A stretch of DNA of 64,000 nucleotides, taken from Streptomyces rhizosphaerihabitans (GTDB lineage: Bacteria > Actinomycetota > Actinomycetes > Streptomycetales > Streptomycetaceae). The stretch covers positions 1 to 64,000 of the forward strand of contig NZ_JAODTZ010000044.1 of NCBI RefSeq assembly GCF_025399795.1, written 5' to 3'. Under the pieces are notes generated by a model. It saw only the letters and a list, made by a program, of their open reading frames with translations, was not told the origin of the DNA and made no database searches. Made by a program: the position numbers and the translations under genes. Below, piece after piece: positions 24,716-32,724 of this stretch (position 1 is the stretch's first letter; the number at the start of each line of letters is the position of its first letter).

Positions 24716-25942
24716 CTACGACCTCAGCCGGGCCGCGCGCGCCTCCAAATAGCGTCGTTCGGGGAGGCTGAGGGTCTTGGCCGCCGCCGACGCGTAGGCG
24801 TCCCGGGCTCCGGCCGGGTCACCCGCGCGCTCCAGCAGATGACCGCGGACCGCGTCCAGCCGGTGACCTGCGGCCGACTCGCCCTCCAGCCGGTCGAGTT
24901 CGGCGAGGGCGGCGCGCGGCCCGTGCACCATGGCCACGGCGACCGCGCGGTTGAGGCGTTCGACGGGGCCCGGGACCCGTCGGACGAGGACGTCGTACAG
25001 GCCGAGGATCTCGGTCCAGTCCGTCGCCCGGGGCGAGGGCGCCTCGTCGTGGACCGCGGCGATCGCGGCCCTGAGTCCGTAGGGGCCCGCCGGCCCCCGC
25101 GCCAGCGCCTTGGTCACCAGGGCCACGCCCTCCTGGATCGCCGCCCTGTCCCAGCGGGTGCGGTCCTGCTCGTCGAGGGGGACGAGTTCCCCGTGCGGCC
25201 CGGTCCGCGCGGCGCGCCGGGCGTCGGTCAGCAGCATCAGTGCGAGCAGACCGGTCACCTCGCCGTCCTCGGGCAGCAGTTGCTGGACCGTGCGTGTCAA
25301 CCGGATGGCCTCACCGGCGAGTTCGGCCCGTTGGAGTGCCGTTCCGGAGGTCGCGGTATAGCCCTCGTTGAAGATCAGGTAGAGGGTGTGCAGGACGGCG
25401 GGGAGCCGTTCCTCCCAGTGGTCGGGGCGGCCGAAACCGACGCCCCGCACCCGCTGTTTGGCCCGACTGATGCGCTGCGCCATGGTCGCCTCGGGCACCA
25501 GGTACGCCCGCGCGATCTCCGCCGTGGTCAGACCGCCCACCGCCCGCAGGGTGAGCGCGATCTGCGCGGCCGGGGTCAGATCGGGATGGCAGCACAGGAA
25601 GAGGAGGGAGAGCGTGTCGTCCTCCGAGGGGGCGCGGCCCGCGCCCGGCGGCGGCGCCGTGAAGGCGTCCCTCGGCGTGAGCGCCGCGGCCTTCTCCTCT
25701 CGCAGCCGCCGCGCCTCCTCCGCGCGCAGGGCGTCGACGAGCCGCCGCGAGGCGACCTTGATGAGCCAGCCGCGCGGGTTGTCCGGAACACCTTTCACGG
25801 GCCACTGTCCGGCAGCCGCGAGCAGTGCCTCCTGCGTGGCGTCCTCGGCCGCGTCGAAGTGCCCGTAGCGGCGGACGAGCGCGCCGAGGACCTGCGGCGC
25901 GTGGCGGCGCAGCAGGTCCTCGACCTCGGTCGTGCCTCTCAT
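24716..25942 (-). CDS. ECF sigma factor of the ECF42 type with long C-terminal extension
   Basis: 408 residues. Sigma region 2 lies at about 20-80 (YGHFDAAEDATQEALLAAAG, WLIKVASRRLVDALR). Region 4 is at about 125-175 (GLTTAEIARAYLVPEATMAQ, ISRAKQRVRG). A C-terminal TPR-like/DUF6596 extension starts at LYLIFNEGYTATSG. Such sigma factors are encoded with a YCII/DGPF protein and have no classical anti-sigma, and the extension is thought to control activity. The YCII gene ends five bases upstream, so the two form an operon. Confidence 0.94.
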   Translation of the reverse strand: MRGTTEVEDLLRRHAPQVLGALVRRYGHFDAAEDATQEALLAAAGQWPVKGVPDNPRGWLIKVASRRLVDALRAEEARRLREEKAAALTPRDAFTAPPPGAGRAPSEDDTLSLLFLCCHPDLTPAAQIALTLRAVGGLTTAEIARAYLVPEATMAQRISRAKQRVRGVGFGRPDHWEERLPAVLHTLYLIFNEGYTATSGTALQRAELAGEAIRLTRTVQQLLPEDGEVTGLLALMLLTDARRAARTGPHGELVPLDEQDRTRWDRAAIQEGVALVTKALARGPAGPYGLRAAIAAVHDEAPSPRATDWTEILGLYDVLVRRVPGPVERLNRAVAVAMVHGPRAALAELDRLEGESAAGHRLDAVRGHLLERAGDPAGARDAYASAAAKTLSLPERRYLEARAARLRS

Positions 25943-25947
25943 CCCGC

Positions 25948-26361
25948 TCAGATGTCCCCGGCACCGTCCTGGATGCGCCGGATGACCACCGGGTATTCGG
26001 TGAGGCCTTCGGGGCCGGGGCAGCGGGTGACCCGCTCGGCGATCTCGGTGACCCGCTCCAGGCTCGCGCAGTCGACCACCCAGTAGCCGGCCATCAGCTC
26101 CTTGGTCTCGCTGTACGGGCCGTCGGTGATCACGGCCTTGCCGTCGGGGCCCCTGCTCACCAGACGGGTCTGCGCGGGTTCGACCAGCCCCTGCGCGTCC
26201 ACCAGTTCACCCGATTCGGAGAGGTCGTCGCTGATCGCGCCCATGTAGGCGTACATGGCCTGCAGTTCCTGCTCGCTCCAGGCCGGCGACTGGGCGGTCG
26301 CCTTGCCCCGCATGCCCTCGTAGTCGGCCTGTGTGCCCTGCACCATCACCAGGTACTTCAT
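25948..26361 (-). CDS. YCII/DGPF-domain protein, partner of the ECF42 sigma factor
   Basis: 137 residues starting MKYLVMVQGTQADYEGMRGK and containing VITDGPYSETKELMAGYWVV, the DGPF-type motif that names the family. First gene of the operon with the sigma factor. Its role is unknown; the gene pair is conserved across actinobacteria. Confidence 0.93.
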   Translation of the reverse strand: MKYLVMVQGTQADYEGMRGKATAQSPAWSEQELQAMYAYMGAISDDLSESGELVDAQGLVEPAQTRLVSRGPDGKAVITDGPYSETKELMAGYWVVDCASLERVTEIAERVTRCPGPEGLTEYPVVIRRIQDGAGDI

Positions 26362-26487
26362 GAGTCCGCTCCTTCGGCTTCCTCGGCTCGGACCGCCCGT
26401 GGCGGGCGGCTCTCACAGGGGACGTCGGAGCCGGCCCGCGTTTCTCTACACGTCTCCACCCGGCTCTGCCCGGCGGCGTCCGGTGCG

Positions 26488-26712
26488 TCAGGATTTCTCC
26501 GCGGCGGGCTCCTCCGGCAGATCGTGTCCCTGGCCCTCTCCGTGTCCATGTCCCTGGCCGCGTCCGGGCTCGTCGGCGTATGCCGCGCACTTCGGGTTCC
26601 GGCAGGGTCCGGGGCTCCATCTGGGCACCCAGGCGCCCAGGGTCTTGTACCGGTGCACCGTCGTGGCGACCGACTGTCCGCATTCGGGACATACATGCTC
26701 ATCTGTGCCCAT
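26488..26712 (-). CDS. Small zinc-ribbon protein
   Basis: 74 residues. A zinc ribbon is formed by HVCPECGQ and PCRNPKCAAY (CxxC...CxNxxC). A His/Gly-rich tail (GRGQGHGHGEGQGHD) follows and may bind metal. The ATG at 26712 is preceded by AAGG. No function is known; it may bind nucleic acid or act as a metal buffer. Confidence 0.7.
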   Translation of the reverse strand: MGTDEHVCPECGQSVATTVHRYKTLGAWVPRWSPGPCRNPKCAAYADEPGRGQGHGHGEGQGHDLPEEPAAEKS

Positions 26713-26780
26713 GCCTTCAGGGTAGGGCGGCGGACCCACCGCTTCCTGTTGTACGTCCCGGACCTGGTCCGGGACGTGGT

Positions 26781-26820
26781 CTGGCTCTGGCTCTCTGGCT
26801 CTGGCTCTGGCTCTCTGGCT
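26781..26820. repeat. Perfect 2 x 20-base tandem repeat in a CTGGCT-rich tract
   Basis: The 20-base unit CTGGCTCTGGCTCTCTGGCT occurs twice without a mismatch, itself built of CTGGCT/CTCTGG steps. It lies between the zinc-ribbon and GNAT genes, upstream of the zinc-ribbon gene. Confidence 0.9.
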
Positions 26821-26862
26821 ACGGGTCCGGCTCAAGCCCTGGGCCTGGGACCAGGCCCGGCT

Positions 26863-27501
26863 CTAGTCCTCGGCCCGGGCCTGTCGCCCCGGTCGCGGCT
26901 CGCGCCACATCGGCCACATCTGCGGGCCCTCCGGCAGGTCGAGGGGACGGCCCGTGAGTACGAAACCGAGGCGTTCGTACAGTGCGCGGCTGCGGGCGTT
27001 GCTCGCCTCGAGATAGGCGGCCAGGCCCTCGCGGTCGCAGCGGTCGAGGACCGACTCGATCAGCGCGCCGCCGAGCCCCTCGCCCTGGCGCTCCGGGGCC
27101 ACCCCGATCATCCACAGGTACGCGTGGGCGCGTCCCTCGGGGTGGATGTCCGCCGTCAGCCGGCCGATCAGCTCGACCCGTTCGTTGCCCGGGTCGACAG
27201 CCGCGCGCAGCTGCGCGGGCCCGTCCTCGTCCGCACCGTCGTTCTCGCCCTCGCCCTCGTGATTCCCTGCGGGGACGGACAGCCACAGGGCGCACGCCGA
27301 ACCGTCCTCGGCCAGATCGATACGCCCCTCGGCGAGTACGACATCGGTGAACGCCGCCATCAGCTTGGGGTGCGTCGCGCGGCGGTGCGCCGGGTCGGGG
27401 AAGACCCAGTTGCTCACCGGATCGTCCTGGAACGCCGTGTCCAGCAGCCGGACGACCAGCTCCCGGTCCGCCTCGCCCGCCACTCTGATCGCAACACCCA
27501 T
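26863..27501 (-). CDS. GNAT family N-acetyltransferase
   Basis: 212 residues. The acetyl-CoA site is LWMIGVAPERQGEGLGGALI (the R-Q-G-E-G loop, about 135-150), and LYERLGFVLTGRP is the family's final strand. An acidic insertion (GEGENDGADEDG) is present around residue 85. The start is set at the ATG of MGVAIRVAGEADRELVVRLL with GGAG upstream. The substrate is unknown. Confidence 0.9.
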   Translation of the reverse strand: MGVAIRVAGEADRELVVRLLDTAFQDDPVSNWVFPDPAHRRATHPKLMAAFTDVVLAEGRIDLAEDGSACALWLSVPAGNHEGEGENDGADEDGPAQLRAAVDPGNERVELIGRLTADIHPEGRAHAYLWMIGVAPERQGEGLGGALIESVLDRCDREGLAAYLEASNARSRALYERLGFVLTGRPLDLPEGPQMWPMWREPRPGRQARAED

Positions 27502-27659
27502 GACCAGCTCCGCCCTTCGCCCCAACCAGCCCCGACCGTACGGCGGTTGAGCCTATTACGCCCGGGAGCCGACACCCCGCCCCCGGGGGTGCCCCGGGGG
27601 CGTGCGCAAGGGCGCGGGCCCCGCACGCCGTGGGGATGCGCGGGGCCCGCCCTCCGGAG

Positions 27660-27699
27660 CCGGGCACCGTACGGATGTCAGGTTCCGTACGGTGCCCGG
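27660..27699 (-). terminator. Terminator of the encapsulin/prenyl synthase operon
   Basis: Perfect 16-base arms (27660-27675 / 27684-27699) with an 8-base loop, 34 bases beyond the prenyl synthase stop. Confidence 0.85.
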
Positions 27700-27733
27700 G
27701 GTTCCGGGGTCGCCGACCGGCCGACGGGACCGG

Positions 27734-28873
27734 TCAGTTGCTGCGCCGGGTGACGAACTCGGCCAGTGCGAGAAGGCCGCCCGCCGCCTCGGGGGCGGGT
27801 ACCGCGCGGGACAGTTCGTGCATCGCCCGGGACATCCGGTCGGCCGCCTGGGCCTGCGCCCAGTCGCGCCCGCCCGCCCGCTCGACGGCCAGCACCGTAC
27901 GCTCCAACTCCCCTTCCCGGTACGGCGCCGCGTACAAATCGGCCAGCTCCGCGGCCGCCGGGGTGCCCGAGGTGAGCGCGGCGACCACGGGCAGCGACTT
28001 CTTGCGGACGGCGAGGTCCGCCCCGGCCGGTTTGCCGGTGCGGGCCGGGTCGCCCCAGATCCCGATCACATCGTCGATCAGCTGGAAGGCGAGCCCCGCC
28101 TCCCGGCCGAACGCGTCGAGCGCCTCGACGTCCCGCGCGTCCGCCCCCGCGTACAGCCCCCCGATGGCGCAGGCACTGCCGAGCAGGGCGCCCGTCTTCG
28201 CCTCGGCCATGGCGAGGCACTCCTCAAGGGTGACCTCGTCCGGGCCGAGCTTCTCCATGGCCGTGTCCGTGTGCTGTCCGGCGCACAGTTCGACGACGCA
28301 GCCCGCGAGCCGCGCGGCGGCCGCCGAGGACGCGCGGTGCGGATCCTCGGCGAGCAGCCGCATGGCCAGTGCCTGCAGGGCGTCCCCGGCGAGGATCGCG
28401 TCGGCGTCGCCGAACACGGTCCAGGCGGTGGGGCGGTGTCTGCGGGTGGCGTCCCGGTCCATCACGTCGTCGTGCAGCAGGGTGAAGTTGTGGATCAGCT
28501 CCACCGCGGCGGCCGCCCGTACCGCCGTCTCCTGCCGGCCGCCGAGTGCCTGGACCGCGGTGAGCACCAGCGCGGGCCGAATGGCCTTGCCGGCGTTCCC
28601 CGCCGCCGGGGTGCCGTCCGCCTGCTCCCAGCCGAAGTGGTACAGCCCGACGCGGCGCATCGAGCCCGGCAGCGAGTCGATGGCCCGGCGCAGCTCGGGG
28701 TCGACGAACGCCCGTGCCCGCTCCAGGATGACCGCGGCCTCCGGCGCGTCGGGCGGGTTCGGCGCGCCCTGTCTTTGCATGGGTCTCCCGCCGTGACTTC
28801 GCCGGTCCGGGGTCCCTGGCGGGCGCCGTCTGTCGGGAATTCCGGCCGGGCCCTGCTGCGTCTCCGTCGTCAT
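27734..28873 (-). CDS. Polyprenyl diphosphate synthase, probable family 2 encapsulin cargo
   Basis: 379 residues of the trans-isoprenyl diphosphate synthase family, which elongates allylic diphosphates with IPP. The first Asp-rich motif is LLHDDVMDRD (about 135-145) and the second is FQLIDDVIGIWGD (about 250-262), a DDxxG variant common in this branch. The first about 45 residues are Pro/Gly/Arg-rich and without predicted structure (RRRPPGTPDRRSHGG), as expected for the N-terminal cargo-loading segment of family 2 encapsulin systems. It lies 127 bases after the encapsulin gene, same strand. Chain length of the product is not predictable here. Confidence 0.9.
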   Translation of the reverse strand: MTTETQQGPAGIPDRRRPPGTPDRRSHGGRPMQRQGAPNPPDAPEAAVILERARAFVDPELRRAIDSLPGSMRRVGLYHFGWEQADGTPAAGNAGKAIRPALVLTAVQALGGRQETAVRAAAAVELIHNFTLLHDDVMDRDATRRHRPTAWTVFGDADAILAGDALQALAMRLLAEDPHRASSAAAARLAGCVVELCAGQHTDTAMEKLGPDEVTLEECLAMAEAKTGALLGSACAIGGLYAGADARDVEALDAFGREAGLAFQLIDDVIGIWGDPARTGKPAGADLAVRKKSLPVVAALTSGTPAAAELADLYAAPYREGELERTVLAVERAGGRDWAQAQAADRMSRAMHELSRAVPAPEAAGGLLALAEFVTRRSN

Positions 28874-28945
28874 GCGCTCACCCGCGCGATCGCATCGGAG
28901 AGCCGGCTGACGACGGCGCCCGAACGGCCTCGGGGCGCGCGCCCC

Positions 28946-28981
28946 CGTCGTGGTCCCGCCCCGAGGGACAGGACCACGACG
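28946..28981 (-). terminator. Hairpin between the encapsulin and cargo genes
   Basis: CGTCGTGGTCC (28946-28956) and its exact complement (28971-28981) with a 14-base loop. It may be a partial terminator or RNA-processing site that sets the shell-to-cargo ratio. Confidence 0.5.
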
Positions 28982-29000
28982 GACTCCGCTTCGCGGATCG

Positions 29001-30407
29001 TCACCGCCACCGGCCGATCTCGACGTTCTCCAGGATGCCGAGGGCGTCCGGCACGAGCACCGCGGCGGAGTAGTACGCCGTCACCAGGTAGGAGATGATC
29101 GCCTGTTCGTTGATGCCCATGAAGCGCACCGACAGGCTCGGCTCGATCTCGTCCGGGATGCCCGCCTGCTGGAGCCCGACCACTCCCTGTTCGGCCTCGC
29201 CGGTGCGCATCGCGATGATCGAGGTCGTCCGGGCGTCACTGACCGGGATCTTGTTGCACGGGAAGATCGGCACCCCGCGCCAGGTCGGGATGCGGTTGCC
29301 GGCCATCTCGATGCTCTCGGGGACGAGTCCGCGTTTGTTCAGCTCGCGGCCGAAGGCTGAGATCGCGCGCGGGTGGGCGAGGAACAGTTTGGTTCCGCGC
29401 CGACGGCTGAGCAGCTCGTCCATGTCGTCCGGGCTCGGTACGCCGTCGTGCGGCTGGAGCCGCTGGTCGTACTCGCAGTTGTTGAGCATTCCGAACTCGC
29501 GGTTGTTGATGAGCTCGTGCTCCTGGCGCTCCTTCAACGCCTCCACGGTGAGCCGCAACTGCTGCTCGGTCTGGTTCATCGGCTGGTTGTAGAGGTCGGC
29601 CACGCGCGTGTGCAGGCGCAGGACCGTCTGGGCGATGCTCAGTTCGTACTCGCGCGGGGTGGCCTCGTAGTCCACGAAGGTGCCCGGGATGTCCTGCTCC
29701 CCGGTGTGGCCGGCCGCGAGGTCGATCTCCTTCTCGCCGTACTTGTTGGTGCGCTGCGACGGAATCGCGCGCAGCTCCTGGAGATGGGCGCTCAGGGACT
29801 CGGCGCGCTCCGCCACCTGTTCGAGATCCTGGCGGGGCAGCGTGAGCACGGTCACCGCCGTCACCGCGCGGGCCGTGTACTCCCAGATGGCCTCCGGGTC
29901 GATGAGCGCCTGCTCGCCGAAGTACGCGCCGTCGGCGAGGACACCGAGCACCGCGTCGTCCCCGTAGGGACCGGTGCCGATCTTCTCGACCTTGCCGTGC
30001 GCCAGCAGGAAGACCTCTTCGGCCCGGCTGCCGAACGAGGCCAGCACCTCCCCCGGGGCGAACTCCCGCTGCTGGCACCGCTGGGCGAGCTCGCCCAGTA
30101 CGTCCTCGTCCTCGTACGACCGCAGCACGGACAGTTCCCCGAGCTCCGCGGGGATGACCTGGACACGGTCCCCGGTCTTGACGAACGTCACGCGGCCGTC
30201 GCCCACGGAGTAGCTGAGCCGCCGGTTCACGCGGTACGTGCCACCCTGCACGTTCACCCACGGAAGCATGCGCAGCAGCCACCGCGAGCTGATCTCCTGC
30301 ATCTGTGGCGCGGACTTGGTGGTGGTGGCCAGGTTCCGCGCGGCGGATGTGCCGAGACTCTGCTGCGGACGGTTCTGCTCCGCGCGGACCTCTTCGCCTA
30401 CCGACAT
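29001..30407 (-). CDS. Family 2B encapsulin shell protein with internal cyclic-nucleotide-binding domain (EshA-like)
   Basis: 468 residues. It has an N-arm and HK97-like shell fold with a cNMP-binding domain inserted at about 95-215 (EFAPGEVLASFGSRAEEVFL, GAYFGEQALIDPEAIWEYTA), then the rest of the shell domain (DDMDELLSRRRGTKLFLAHP, NRIPTWRGVPIFPCNKIPVS). Family 2B encapsulins form protein nanocompartments around terpene-related enzymes; EshA is the Streptomyces prototype. The phosphate-binding cassette looks intact (FGE...R-A), so nucleotide binding is possible but unproven. GGAAGGG 7 bases before the ATG fixes the start. The gene downstream is the probable cargo. Confidence 0.92.
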   Translation of the reverse strand: MSVGEEVRAEQNRPQQSLGTSAARNLATTTKSAPQMQEISSRWLLRMLPWVNVQGGTYRVNRRLSYSVGDGRVTFVKTGDRVQVIPAELGELSVLRSYEDEDVLGELAQRCQQREFAPGEVLASFGSRAEEVFLLAHGKVEKIGTGPYGDDAVLGVLADGAYFGEQALIDPEAIWEYTARAVTAVTVLTLPRQDLEQVAERAESLSAHLQELRAIPSQRTNKYGEKEIDLAAGHTGEQDIPGTFVDYEATPREYELSIAQTVLRLHTRVADLYNQPMNQTEQQLRLTVEALKERQEHELINNREFGMLNNCEYDQRLQPHDGVPSPDDMDELLSRRRGTKLFLAHPRAISAFGRELNKRGLVPESIEMAGNRIPTWRGVPIFPCNKIPVSDARTTSIIAMRTGEAEQGVVGLQQAGIPDEIEPSLSVRFMGINEQAIISYLVTAYYSAAVLVPDALGILENVEIGRWR

Positions 30408-30627
30408 GAAAATTGCCCTTCCGGTCGTGCACTGATCTTCGGGAGCAAGCCTTCCATTACGGAGCGTGCTGGTGCTATTACACGAATGAGGGGGAATGGA
30501 TCACTCCGGACCTGGGCAGAGGGGGCGATTCCGCCGGACCGGGCCGCCCTACGGCCAGGGAACTCCAAGATCCGGCCGTCCGTTCGCTCCCTCGACGGAC
30601 AACGACGGGCAACGACGGGAGACAGCA

Positions 30628-30861
30628 GTGGCAGGCTTCCTGGACCGCGCGAAAGAGCAGGCGCAGCGCGGACTCACGCAGGGCAAGCAGAAGCTGGACG
30701 ACGTGCAGGCGCAGCGTGCGGGCGGCGACCTCCTGAAGAGACTCGGCTCCGCGTACTACGCGGAGCGGCGGGGCAGCGGTTCCGCCGAGGCGACCCGGCA
30801 AGCTCTTCAGGCACTGGAGAGTCACATCGCCACCCACGGGGACGCCTTCCTCCGGTCCTGA
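30628..30861 (+). CDS. Small helical hypothetical protein
   Basis: 77 residues from a GTG with GGGAG upstream. It is charged and helical (VAGFLDRAKEQAQRGLTQGK, GGDLLKRLGSAYYAERRGSG). Similar small Streptomyces proteins are common; no function is known. It is divergent from the encapsulin gene across a 220-base region in which I see no convincing promoter hexamers. Confidence 0.75.
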   Translation: MAGFLDRAKEQAQRGLTQGKQKLDDVQAQRAGGDLLKRLGSAYYAERRGSGSAEATRQALQALESHIATHGDAFLRS

Positions 30862-31021
30862 CCGGTTCCTCTTCCTCCGGTCCTGACCGGTTCCTCCTGG
30901 ACTGACCGGATCGACTCGCACGCTGTGCGAACGAGTGGGTCCGGCAGCCCGGTCGGCTATAGAAGCTGCGGTACCAGACGGCCACGACAGGTGGCCGACG
31001 TACAGCGCGAAGGAGTCGGCC

Positions 31022-31612
31022 ATGGCATCGCCCATGTCCGCGGGCAGTTTCCTGGACCGGATCAGGGAGGAAGGCGTCCACGTCGTCGAGGTCGGCGACT
31101 GGGAGCATCACAACCGCAATCACAAGGGCCCCTGGGGGCCGGTGCACGGGGTGATGATCCACCACACGGTGACCTCGGGCACCGAGCTCACGGTCGGGCT
31201 CTGCCGCGAGGGCCGGGAGGATCTGCCCGGACCGCTGTGCCACGGCGTCATCACCAAGGACGGCGTCCTCCACCTGGTCGGCTACGGCCGGGCCAACCAC
31301 GCGGGCCTCGGCGACGACGACGTGCTGCGCGCGGTGATCGCCGAGAAGGCGCTGCCGCACGACAACGAGGCGAACACCGACGGCAACCGCCATTTCTACG
31401 GCTTCGAGTGCGAGAACCTCGGCAACGGCAAGGACCCGTGGCCCGAGGCCCAGCTGGACGCCATCGCCAGGGTTTCCGCCGCGATCTGCCGGTTCCACGG
31501 CTGGACGGAGCGCTCGGTCATCGGCCACCTGGAGTGGCAGCCGGGAAAGGTGGACCCGCGAGGATTCACGATGAGCTTCCTGCGGGGGCGCGTCCGCGAG
31601 GTGCTGAAGTGA
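31022..31612 (+). CDS. N-acetylmuramoyl-L-alanine amidase (PGRP / amidase_2 domain)
   Basis: 196 residues. The zinc-amidase fold shows VHGVMIHHTVTSGTE (first zinc His), YGRANHAGLG and SVIGHLEWQPGKVDPRGFTM (second His plus the catalytic region). There is no signal peptide, so it is either released on lysis, exported in another way, or phage-derived. GAAGGAG stands 8 bases before the ATG. The single-domain design resembles phage endolysins. Confidence 0.9.
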   Translation: MASPMSAGSFLDRIREEGVHVVEVGDWEHHNRNHKGPWGPVHGVMIHHTVTSGTELTVGLCREGREDLPGPLCHGVITKDGVLHLVGYGRANHAGLGDDDVLRAVIAEKALPHDNEANTDGNRHFYGFECENLGNGKDPWPEAQLDAIARVSAAICRFHGWTERSVIGHLEWQPGKVDPRGFTMSFLRGRVREVLK

Positions 31613-31701
31613 GCTGAGGCGCCGAGGGCCGCGGCGTGGACGGCCGGCATCGCGGGCCCCCGCGTCCGGCCGTCCCCGGACAGGTGTCCGACAATGAAGG
31701 G

Positions 31702-32724
31702 GTGCCCAGCCCCGCCGCCCCGGACAACGGCGCTCCCGACACCTCGGACAGCGCCACCGCAGCCGTCCCCGGCGCACCCGGAGCCCTCGGCCCGGCCGAC
31801 CCGCTCGGGCTCCGGCCGCGTATACCGTCGCCGCTCCGGGAGGTCGTGGACGGGCGGTTCGCGCGGCATGGCGTCCGGCTGGTGCTGAAGCGGGACGATC
31901 TGATCCACCCGCTGCTGATCGGCAACAAGTGGCGCAAGCTGACGCCGAACCTCGAAGCGGCGGCGGGCCGCACCCTGGTCACCTTCGGCGGGGCGTACTC
32001 GAACCATCTGCGTGCCACCGCCGCAGCGGGCCGCCTGCTGGGCCTGCCCACCCTCGGTGTGGTCCGCGGCCAGGAGCTGGCCGACCGCCCCCTCAACCCC
32101 TCACTGGCCCGCTGCGCGGCCGACGGTATGCGCCTTCACTTCGTCGACAGATCGACGTACCGCCACAAGACGGAGCCGGAGACGCTGGCCGGGATCCTGC
32201 GCGCGACGGACACCGAGGACGCGTACGTGGTGCCCGAGGGCGGCAGCAACGCCCTCGCCGTACGTGGCTGCCAAGCGCTCGGCGAGGAGCTGCGCGATCA
32301 CGGCGGCATCGACGTGGCCGCCCTGGCCTGCGGCACCGGCGGCACCCTCGCCGGACTGGCCGCGGGCCTCGCTCCCGGTCAGCGCGCTCTCGGCATCCCG
32401 GTCCTGCGAGGCGGCTTCCTCGACGCCGGGACGACCGCCCTGCAGACGGCCGCGTTCGGCTCCCGGCGCGGCACCTGGTCCCTCGACGAACGCTTCCACT
32501 TCGGCGGCTACGCCCGCACCAGCGCCGAACTCGACGCCTTCGCCGAGGACTTCGAGCAGCGCCACGGGCTGTCCGTCGAACGTCTCTATGTCGCCAAGAT
32601 GCTCTACGGACTTGTCGCCCTCGCCGAGGAGGGCGCGTTCCCGCGCGGCACGACGGTGGCGGCGGTGATCACCGGGGCGCCGTTCCCCGCGGCGGAGACC
32701 GGACCTCAGGCCGCCTCCCGGTAG
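31702..32724 (+). CDS. PLP-dependent ACC deaminase / D-cysteine desulfhydrase family protein
   Basis: About 340 residues of the fold-type II PLP family. The PLP lysine is in LIGNKWRKL, the phosphate loop in CGTGGTLAGLA, and FGGAYSNHLRATAAAG is the family's substrate-side motif. Related enzymes open 1-aminocyclopropane-1-carboxylate or desulfurise D-cysteine; reading alone does not separate them. The GTG at 31702 is preferred; an upstream GTG at 31684 is possible. Its last 19 bases overlap the antiporter gene tail to tail. Confidence 0.9.
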   Translation: MPSPAAPDNGAPDTSDSATAAVPGAPGALGPADPLGLRPRIPSPLREVVDGRFARHGVRLVLKRDDLIHPLLIGNKWRKLTPNLEAAAGRTLVTFGGAYSNHLRATAAAGRLLGLPTLGVVRGQELADRPLNPSLARCAADGMRLHFVDRSTYRHKTEPETLAGILRATDTEDAYVVPEGGSNALAVRGCQALGEELRDHGGIDVAALACGTGGTLAGLAAGLAPGQRALGIPVLRGGFLDAGTTALQTAAFGSRRGTWSLDERFHFGGYARTSAELDAFAEDFEQRHGLSVERLYVAKMLYGLVALAEEGAFPRGTTVAAVITGAPFPAAETGPQAASR

